Origin: Sulfuritalea sp.
GTDB lineage: Bacteria > Pseudomonadota > Gammaproteobacteria > Burkholderiales > Rhodocyclaceae
NCBI GenBank assembly: GCA_020853215.1
Contig: JADYZH010000238.1
Coordinates: 1-38,566 of the forward strand
Direction: 5' to 3'
Length of the DNA stretch: 38,566 nucleotides
The translations under genes were made by a program, and so were the position numbers. Shown in pieces: positions 32,458 through 38,566 of this stretch. Within the stretch, counting starts at the first letter, position 1, and each line of letters starts with the position of its first letter. The notes under the pieces were generated by a model, which did no database searches, was not told the origin of the DNA, and worked only from the letters and a program-made list of their open reading frames with translations.

Positions 32458-35400
32458 TCACAGCAACACGCGCTCTATGCCGCCGCTGTTGGCGGCGGCA
32501 ACATAGTCCTGCATCCAGTCCGGACCGAGGATCGCCTGGGCCATTTCGACCACGATGTAGTCGGCCGAAATGTCCGCATCGTTTTCGTAGCGCGACAGTC
32601 CCTGCAGGCAGGACGGGCAGGAGGTGAGGATTTTCACCGCCGTGTCGCCAGCGCCGACTTTTTCGGCGTCCGCCTCGCGGAGGCGCGCAGCGCCGAGTTC
32701 TATCTCTTGCTGCTTGCGAAAGCGGATCTGGGTCGAGATGTCGGGTCGCGACACCGCCAGCGAACCCGATTCGCCGCAGCAGCGATCACTAAGGTCAACG
32801 CGCTGGCCCATCAATGCATTCGCCACCTTGATGCCGGAATGGTGCTTCATCGGCGTGTGGCAGGGCTCGTGGTACATGTACTGCGTGCCTTTGACACTGT
32901 CGAGCTTGATGCCTTTTTCGAACAGCCATTCGTGGATGTCCACCAGCCGGCAGCCGGGGAAGATCTTGCCGAATTCGTATTTCAGCAGCTGGTCCATGCA
33001 GGTGCCGCAGGACACCACGACGGTCTTGATGTCGAGGTAGTTCAGCGTATTGGCGACGCGGTGGAACAGCACGCGGTTGGCGGTGGTGATGGCCTGACCC
33101 TTGTCCTCGTCGCCGCTGGCGGTCTGCGGATAGCCGCAGCACAGATAGCCCGGCGGCAGCACCGTGGTGGCGCCGGCATGCCACAGCATGGCCTGCGTGG
33201 CGAGGCCGACTTGCGAGAACAGGCGCTCGGAACCACAGCCGGGGAAGTAGAACACCGCCTCGGAATCCTCGCTGGCCCGCTGCGGATCGCGGATCACCGG
33301 AATCAGGCTGTCGTCCTCGACGTCGAGCAGCGCGCGCGAGGTGCGCATCGGTACGTTCTTCGGCATCGGCTTGTTGAGGAAGTGGATCACCTGCGCCTTG
33401 ATCTCGGGCCGTCCCAGCGTGGCGGGCGGGTGCTTGACCGTGTCCTGGATCAGGCCGAAGGATTTCGCCAGCCCGTGGCCCAGGCGTTGGGCCTTGTAGC
33501 CGAGCTGGATCATGCCGGCGCGTACCAGCTTGATGGTCGCCGGGTCGGTGGCGGAAAGGAAGGCCATCGCCGCTGCCGATCCGGGATTGAACTTTTTCTT
33601 GCCCTGGCGGCGCAGGAAGTTGCGCATCGCCACCGAGACGTCGCCGAAATCGATGTCGACCGGGCAGGGCGTGACGCACTTGTGGCAGACCGTACAGTGG
33701 TCGGCGACGTCGGAAAACTCGTCGAAATGCTGCAGCGATATGCCGCGCCGCGTCTGCTCTTCGTAGAGGAAGGCCTCGATCAGCAGCGAGGTGCCGAGGA
33801 TCTTGTTGCGCGGGCTGTAGAGCAGGTTGGCGCGCGGCACGTGGGTCGAGCAGACCGGTTTGCACTTGCCGCAGCGCAGGCAGTTCTTGATCGAATCGGA
33901 AATCCTGCCGATGTCGGACTGTTCCATGATCAGCGACTCGACGCCGAGCAGCGCGAAGGAGGGCGTGTAGGCGTTGGCCAGGTCCGCTCCGGGCATCAGC
34001 TTGCCGCGGTTGAAGCGGCCCTCGGGATCGATGCGTTGCTTGTAGTCGCGGAAAGGGCGGATTTCCTCGTCGCCGAGGAATTCCAGCTTGGTGATGCCGA
34101 TGCCATGTTCGCCAGAGACCACGCCGCCGAGGCTCTTCGCCAGCGCCATGATGCGCTCCACCGCCTTGTAGGCGGTCTGCAACATCGCATAGTGGTCCGA
34201 GTTCACCGGGATGTTGGTATGCACGTTGCCGTCGCCGGCGTGCATGTGCAGGGCGACGAAAACGCGGCCGCGCAGCACCTCCTTGTGGATGGCCTCGATG
34301 CCGGCCAGCACCGGGCGAAAGGCATTGCCTTCGAACAGGGATTCCAGCGGCGCCTTGAGTTCGGCCTTCCACGACACCCGCAGGCGGTAATCCTGCAGCT
34401 CGCGGAAATGCAGGTCGAGATTGTCGAGCAGTGCCTGCCAGTGCGCGCGTACCCCGGCGACCAGTTCCAGCGCCTGCTCGCGCTTGTCGCCCAGCAACAG
34501 TTCCGGATCGAGGTTGGCATCGCCCGCGTGCAGCGGCAGTTCGCCCCGCAGGTAATCCGTCAGCGCATCGGCCAGCGCGATCTTGTTCGCCAGCGAAAGT
34601 TCGATGTTGATGCGCTCGATGCCGTCGCAGTAATCGCCCATGCGCGGCAGCGGAATGACGACGTCCTCATTGACCTTGAAGGCGTTGGTGTGCTTCGAGA
34701 TCGCCGCGGTGCGTGCGCGGTCGAGCCAGAACTTCTTGCGCGTCTCCGGCGAGACGGCGATGAAGCCCTCGGCGCCACGTGCGCTGGCCATGCGCACGAC
34801 TTCCGAGGCGGCAGCCATCACCGCCGTGTCGTCGGCGCCGACGATGTCGCCGATCAGCACCATTTTCGGCCGGCCGTGGCGCTTGGCTTTTGTTGCATAA
34901 CCGACGGCGCGCACATAGCGCTCGTCGAGGTGTTCCAGTCCGGCCAGTTGCACGCCGGCGGCCAGCCCCGCGCCGCCCGGCTTGAAGTAATCGGTGATCT
35001 CGACGATCGAGGGCACGGCGTCGGTGACGCGGCCGAAGAATTCCAGGCAGACTGTGCGCGTCACCGGCGGCATCGTGTGCAGCACCCACACCGCCGAAGT
35101 GATCAGGCCGTCGGTGCCTTCCTTCTGTACGCCGGGGATGCCGGCGAGGAACTTGTCGGTGACGTCCTTGCCCAGCCCTTCCTTGCGGAACAGCCGGCCC
35201 GGCACGTCGATCTGTTCCTCGCCGAGCTTCTTCCTGCCGCTCGCGTCCCAGCGCACGAGGCGGAAGCTGACCAGTTCCTGCTCGTGGATCTTGCCGAAGT
35301 TATGGTTCAGGCGCTCGACGTCAAGCCAGTTGCCGTCGGGCGTCACCATGCGCCACGAGGCCAGGTTGTCCAGCGCCGTGCCCCACAGCACGGCCTTCTT

Positions 35401-36267
35401 GCCGCCCGCGTTCATCGCGATGTTGCCGCCGATGCAGGACGCATCGGCCGAGGTCGGGTCGCAGGCGAAGACGAGGTCGGCCTTCTCCGCCGCTTCCATG
35501 ACGCGGCGCGTGACGAGGCCCGCGCCCGTGTAAACCGTCGCGTAGTCCCTGTCGGTGCCGGGCAGGCGTTTCATCTCGACGGTGCCGAGATCGATCAGCT
35601 TTTCGGTGTTGATCACCACCGACAGGGCATCCAGCGGCACCGCGCCGCCGGTGTAACCGGTGCCGCCGCCGCGCGGGATGATGGTCAGGCCGAGTTCGAT
35701 GCAGGCGCGCACCAGCGGCGCCATTTCCTCTTCGCTGTCGGGCGCCAGTACCACGAAGGGATATTCGACGCGCCAGTCGGTGGCGTCCGTCACATGCGAG
35801 ACCCGCGCCAGGCCGTCGAAACAGATGTTGTCCTTGCGGGTGTGGCGCGCCAGCACCTTCTGCACCTTCTTGCGCAGGCTGCGGGTTTCCTCGAACCAGC
35901 GCTCGAAGGACTGCACCGCGGCCTGCGCGGCGGCCAGCAGCAGCGCGACGCGCTCGTTACTGGGTGTGCCAACTTCGCGCCGCTTGTCGATCTCGCGCAA
36001 CCGATGGCGCAAGGCCTCCACCAGCGCTTCGCGCCGCTCGCGGTTGGCCAGCAGGTCGTCTTCCAGGTAGGGGTTGCGCCGCACCACCCAGATGTCGCCC
36101 AGCACTTCGTAAAGCATGCGCGCCGAGCGGCCGGTGACGCGCTCCGCGCGCAGCTCATTCAGCGTCGCCCAGGCCTCCGCGCCCAACAGGCGGATGACGA
36201 TCTCGCGGTCGGAAAACGAGGTGTAGTTATAGGGGATTTCGCGCAGGCGGGCGGTCATGCCGGACAT
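32458..36267 (-). CDS. Giant FAD-linked oxidase / Fe-S protein (DUF3683 type)
   Basis: A 1269-aa cytoplasmic flavin and iron-sulfur protein. Residues 1-165 ([19 protein letters not shown] and the following helical part) match the DUF3683 N-terminal extension. The FAD-binding PCMH/VAO domain covers about 165-400, with [18 protein letters not shown] and [19 protein letters not shown]; the FAD-oxidase C-terminal domain follows to about 760, including [19 protein letters not shown] and GEHGIG. Two 4Fe-4S motifs lie near 795 and 860 ([11 protein letters not shown] and [14 protein letters not shown]). Two CCG-type cysteine-rich domains follow ([15 protein letters not shown] near 1010-1040; EPCHTP, CCGESGS near 1140-1175, then SCPSC). 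This is a GlcD-GlcF-like fusion, expected to oxidise a 2-hydroxy acid such as D-lactate or glycolate and pass electrons onward; the substrate is unknown. ATG 36258 is an alternative start. Confidence 0.88.
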   Translation of the reverse strand: MSGMTARLREIPYNYTSFSDREIVIRLLGAEAWATLNELRAERVTGRSARMLYEVLGDIWVVRRNPYLEDDLLANRERREALVEALRHRLREIDKRREVGTPSNERVALLLAAAQAAVQSFERWFEETRSLRKKVQKVLARHTRKDNICFDGLARVSHVTDATDWRVEYPFVVLAPDSEEEMAPLVRACIELGLTIIPRGGGTGYTGGAVPLDALSVVINTEKLIDLGTVEMKRLPGTDRDYATVYTGAGLVTRRVMEAAEKADLVFACDPTSADASCIGGNIAMNAGGKKAVLWGTALDNLASWRMVTPDGNWLDVERLNHNFGKIHEQELVSFRLVRWDASGRKKLGEEQIDVPGRLFRKEGLGKDVTDKFLAGIPGVQKEGTDGLITSAVWVLHTMPPVTRTVCLEFFGRVTDAVPSIVEITDYFKPGGAGLAAGVQLAGLEHLDERYVRAVGYATKAKRHGRPKMVLIGDIVGADDTAVMAAASEVVRMASARGAEGFIAVSPETRKKFWLDRARTAAISKHTNAFKVNEDVVIPLPRMGDYCDGIERINIELSLANKIALADALTDYLRGELPLHAGDANLDPELLLGDKREQALELVAGVRAHWQALLDNLDLHFRELQDYRLRVSWKAELKAPLESLFEGNAFRPVLAGIEAIHKEVLRGRVFVALHMHAGDGNVHTNIPVNSDHYAMLQTAYKAVERIMALAKSLGGVVSGEHGIGITKLEFLGDEEIRPFRDYKQRIDPEGRFNRGKLMPGADLANAYTPSFALLGVESLIMEQSDIGRISDSIKNCLRCGKCKPVCSTHVPRANLLYSPRNKILGTSLLIEAFLYEEQTRRGISLQHFDEFSDVADHCTVCHKCVTPCPVDIDFGDVSVAMRNFLRRQGKKKFNPGSAAAMAFLSATDPATIKLVRAGMIQLGYKAQRLGHGLAKSFGLIQDTVKHPPATLGRPEIKAQVIHFLNKPMPKNVPMRTSRALLDVEDDSLIPVIRDPQRASEDSEAVFYFPGCGSERLFSQVGLATQAMLWHAGATTVLPPGYLCCGYPQTASGDEDKGQAITTANRVLFHRVANTLNYLDIKTVVVSCGTCMDQLLKYEFGKIFPGCRLVDIHEWLFEKGIKLDSVKGTQYMYHEPCHTPMKHHSGIKVANALMGQRVDLSDRCCGESGSLAVSRPDISTQIRFRKQQEIELGAARLREADAEKVGAGDTAVKILTSCPSCLQGLSRYENDADISADYIVVEMAQAILGPDWMQDYVAAANSGGIERVLL

Positions 36268-36330
36268 TCAGTGGAGCAAAGGCTCTATTGTAGGCGAACG
36301 GCCCATCCAGAGGCCCTGCGCGCCGTGGGG

Positions 36331-36990
36331 TCAGCGCGGGGGTGCGGCAGTTTTCGATACCCTCTGGCGATGGATGATTTTCCGTAAACAATCGCGCAGC
36401 GGTCCCATGTCGTCCTTGAAATATCCAGTGCGGCAGGCATCCAGCAGCGCGGTCCCCTTGATGGCCGAAAAATCAAGCCGATAGCCGGCCGCGGCGGCGA
36501 GAGCGGCGAAGAAATGGCGCATGGCGCGGCTGTTTCCGTCGCGGAACACATGCACGGCATAAATGCAGTACCAATAGCGGGTGAGGCGGTCCCCGAATTT
36601 CTCCGGATCGAGGCCGCACAGGAAATTCTCGCCTTTCAGTTCATCATGCAAGTGCCGGAAGCCGCCTTGAATCCCCGTCGCGGGAAGGAAATCCTGGCCC
36701 CTTTTTTCGGTATCGACGATGCGGGGCTGGCCGGCCCAGGCAAAGATGTCCTGGAACAGCGCACGGTGGATTGCGCACAGATGCGGCAGGTCGAAGTCAC
36801 CCGGCAGCGGGGCGCTTTCCAGCCGCTCGCCGCGCAGTCCGGCCACGGTATCGACCACGCGCTGCAGCACGGCCATGTTCCTGATCCCGAAGCGGTTGAT
36901 CAGAACCTGCGTGCCCGGATAAACGTAAGGTTTTGCCGGATCGGGCGCGGGGTAATCGATGTGGGGATTATTCTGCGGGGCGATGTCCAT
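36331..36990 (-). CDS. Fic/DOC-family protein with altered catalytic loop
   Basis: A 219-aa Fic protein. The family fold is recognisable from IHRALFQDIFAWAGQPR (about 74-90), the flap region and the active-site loop at H147-V-F-R-D-G-N-S-R155 followed by AMR158. The catalytic histidine, acidic residue, Asn and Arg are kept, but the usual third Gly of HxFx[DE]GNGR is Ser154 and the usual Pro after His is Val148. Fic proteins transfer AMP or related groups to target side chains and are normally held off by an inhibitory (S/T)xxxE(G/N) helix. I see no such motif in this protein, nor a small antitoxin ORF in the 172 nt upstream. ATG 36990 is the start by homology. The neighbouring genes do not suggest a target. 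Confidence 0.85.
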   Translation of the reverse strand: MDIAPQNNPHIDYPAPDPAKPYVYPGTQVLINRFGIRNMAVLQRVVDTVAGLRGERLESAPLPGDFDLPHLCAIHRALFQDIFAWAGQPRIVDTEKRGQDFLPATGIQGGFRHLHDELKGENFLCGLDPEKFGDRLTRYWYCIYAVHVFRDGNSRAMRHFFAALAAAAGYRLDFSAIKGTALLDACRTGYFKDDMGPLRDCLRKIIHRQRVSKTAAPPR

Positions 36991-37162
36991 GGGCCTGCGA
37001 AACCTCGGCTGTCGGCGCTGGTGACGCAGCGATTGTATAGGCCCGCACGATGTCGGGTGGCGAAAGACAGATTCGCCGCGGTGGCCGGGCCGGGGCAGGT
37101 CTTGCAATTGCCCCGCAGCACCGCCATATTCCCGTTTTATACCCTGACCGTTGGAGTTCGCC

Positions 37163-37810
37163 ATGCGTACGCGTCTGCTCGCCATCCTCGCCCTTGCTGC
37201 CACGCTGCTGTCCGGCTGCGGCTACAACCAGATCCAGATCAACGACGAGTCGGTGGGCGCCGCCTGGTCCGAAGTGCTCAACCAGTACAAGCGGCGCGCC
37301 GACCTGATTCCCAACCTCGTTTCGGTGGTGCAGGGTTATGCCAGCCACGAGAAGGAAGTCCTGACGCGGGTTACCGAGGCGCGCGCCAACGTCGCCGGGA
37401 TGAAAGCCACGCCCGAGCTGATCAACGATCCGGCCGCCTTCGCCAGGTTCCAGAAGGCGCAAAGCGAACTCGGCGGCGCCCTGGCGCGACTGCTGGTGGT
37501 GGCGGAGAACTACCCGAACCTCAAGGCCGACGCCAATTTCCGCGACCTGCAGGCGCAGGTGGAAGGCACCGAGAACCGCATCACCGTCGCGCGCAACCGC
37601 TACATCCAGGCGGTGAAGGAGTACAACATCTCGGTGCGCACCTTCCCCAACAACCTGACCGCGATGGTCATGGGCTGGCAGGTCAAGGCCAATTTCACGG
37701 TCGAGGACGAAAAGGCGATCTCGGCGCCGCCGGCGATCAAGTTCGACGCACCGGCCGAGCCGCCCGCCGTCACGCCGGCGCCGACTTCTGCACCCGCGCC
37801 GGCCAAGTAA
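37163..37810 (+). CDS. lemA: LemA family lipoprotein
   Basis: A 215-aa protein starting at ATG 37163 with GGAG 7 nt upstream. The N-terminal lipobox LLSG-C19 marks it as a lipoprotein. The LemA fold follows: VLNQYKRRADLIPNLVSVVQGYASHE and TEARANV, then ALARLLVVAENYPNLKAD, and AVKEYNISVRTFPNNLTAM, all family hallmarks. The C-terminal tail is Pro/Ala-rich and probably unstructured. LemA proteins are often encoded beside TPM-domain proteins, as here (next gene 7 nt later). The function is unclear; the pair is associated with the cell envelope. Confidence 0.94.
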   Translation: MRTRLLAILALAATLLSGCGYNQIQINDESVGAAWSEVLNQYKRRADLIPNLVSVVQGYASHEKEVLTRVTEARANVAGMKATPELINDPAAFARFQKAQSELGGALARLLVVAENYPNLKADANFRDLQAQVEGTENRITVARNRYIQAVKEYNISVRTFPNNLTAMVMGWQVKANFTVEDEKAISAPPAIKFDAPAEPPAVTPAPTSAPAPAK

Positions 37811-37817
37811 TACCGTG

Positions 37818-38566
37818 ATGCTGCGCTGGCCGGCATGGCTGGCCCTGCTCTGCGTGCTGTTTCCCGGCATCGGGTGGGCGGCCGCGCCGGTGCCGCTGCC
37901 GGCGCTGAACGCGCGCGTCACCGACCTGACTGACACGCTCGATGCCACGCAGCGCGGCCGACTGGAAGCGCAGCTGGCCGCCATCGACCGCAGCGGGCGC
38001 GCGCAGGTCGCCGTGCTGCTGCTGCCGACCACGCAGCCCGAGACCATCGAGCAATTCGGCATCCGCCTTGCCGACGCCTGGAAGGTCGGCCGCAAGGGCG
38101 CAGACAACGGGCTCATCGTCATCGTGGCGAAAGACGACCGCAGGATGCGCATCGAGGTCGGTTACGGACTGGAAGGGGCCGTGCCGGACGCCATCGCCAG
38201 CCGCATCGTGAACGAGCGCATGGCGCCGGCCTTCAGGCAGGGCGACTTCTTCGGCGGCCTGCGCGCCGCCGTCGAAGGGCTGGATCAGGCCATGGGCGGC
38301 GCGGTGGCCCCGGTGGTCGCCGCCGCGCAACCCGCGCCGCGCAGCACGAATAAGGACATCACGATCTGGGGATTCGTGCTGCTGGTCGGCTCAGGGATTT
38401 TGCACGCGATCTTCGGCCTGTTCGGATCGCTGCTTGCGGCAGGTATCGGCGGCTGGCTGGGCTTCATGTTCTTCGGCAACTGGCAGGGCGCGGCCTTTGC
38501 GGCGGTGGTGGTGTTCCTGTCCTCCCTGGGCAAGATATCGTTGGTTGGTGGCGGCGGCGGCTTTTC
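37818..38566 (+). CDS. TPM-domain membrane protein (YgcG family), 3' end outside window
   Basis: The frame opens at ATG 37818 and runs past the window edge with no stop, so about 249 residues are visible. Residues 1-25 are a signal peptide (MLRWPAWLALLCVLFPGIGWA). The TPM (DUF477) domain covers about 28-150, with ARVTDLTDTLDATQRGRLEAQ, QVAVLLLPTT, DNGLIVIVAKDDRRMRIEVGYGLEG and FFGGLRAAVEGLDQA. A hydrophobic region follows (about 175-240), ending in a glycine-rich stretch (VGGGGG), as expected for the Gly/Ser-rich tail of this family. It forms a pair with the LemA gene. Confidence 0.9.
   Translation, partial: MLRWPAWLALLCVLFPGIGWAAAPVPLPALNARVTDLTDTLDATQRGRLEAQLAAIDRSGRAQVAVLLLPTTQPETIEQFGIRLADAWKVGRKGADNGLIVIVAKDDRRMRIEVGYGLEGAVPDAIASRIVNERMAPAFRQGDFFGGLRAAVEGLDQAMGGAVAPVVAAAQPAPRSTNKDITIWGFVLLVGSGILHAIFGLFGSLLAAGIGGWLGFMFFGNWQGAAFAAVVVFLSSLGKISLVGGGGGF

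Noticed and set aside
32224-36387. 1387-codon open frame on the plus strand
   Set aside because: It is fully antisense to the FAD/Fe-S oxidase, which has clear domain motifs. The product is a His/Asp/Arg/Gln-rich sequence without domains, as expected from the reverse reading of GC-rich codons.
36991-37162. Search for a small antitoxin gene upstream of the Fic gene
   Set aside because: Short frames exist but none carries an (S/T)xxxE(G/N) inhibitory motif or a credible ribosome site.

Overview
The window is about 38.6 kb of GC-rich chromosome from a proteobacterium, most likely a betaproteobacterium and plausibly Rhodocyclales-like. The lineage call is inferred from gene content and order: a dnaA-dnaN-gyrB block divergent from rpmH-rnpA-yidD-yidC-mnmE, then mnmG-rsmG-parA-parB-atpIBEFHAGDC; a DUF971-ubiE-Tim44-ubiJ run; a phasin gene; and a very long DUF3683-type FAD/Fe-S oxidase. 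It is the replication-origin neighbourhood of the main chromosome. No rRNA, tRNA, CRISPR array, prophage or transposase gene was seen.

Layout. 1-2000 (minus): a secreted NHL-repeat protein (cut by the window edge), a SixA-like histidine phosphatase and a membrane-anchored lytic transglycosylase. 2201-2881 (minus): a phasin with a near-consensus promoter and two copies of a TTGCGSTGCAM operator-like motif. 2931-8400: gyrB, dnaN and dnaA on the minus strand with an intrinsic terminator after gyrB. The dnaA-dnaN gap holds five DnaA boxes plus an AT-rich unwinding-type segment and is the likely oriC. 8363-12237 (plus): the rpmH-rnpA-yidD-yidC-mnmE cluster. 12240-12509: a 270-bp non-coding element with 21-bp terminal inverted repeats that fills the whole mnmE/TauE gap. 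12513-13277: a TauE/SafE permease. 13303-13357: two parS sites. 13504-17640: mnmG, rsmG, parA, parB. 17677-24665: the complete F1Fo ATP synthase operon with a clear promoter and terminator.

24761-28084 (minus): a haem-c Tll0287/DUF3365-type protein, then a ubiquinone-biosynthesis cluster (ubiJ, Tim44-like, ubiE, DUF971) that lacks the expected ubiB. 28152-30198 (plus): phoB-phoR with a three-repeat Pho box. 30189-32281 (minus): a 554-aa protein with scattered PilZ signature motifs, and a HIT-family protein. 32458-36267 (minus): the 1269-aa FAD/Fe-S oxidase. 36331-36990 (minus): a Fic-domain protein with an altered catalytic loop. 37163-end (plus): a LemA lipoprotein and a TPM-domain protein cut by the window edge.

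Functionally most of the window is housekeeping: replication start (dnaA, dnaN, gyrB), chromosome partition (parA, parB, parS), membrane protein insertion (yidC, yidD), tRNA wobble modification (mnmE, mnmG), rRNA methylation (rsmG) and ATP synthesis. I found no complete new defence or biosynthetic system. The less ordinary items are the structured inverted-repeat element at 12240-12509, the paired phasin operators, the oriC layout, the PilZ-signature/HIT pair with a possible coupled leader ORF, the unusual Fic protein, and the missing ubiB.
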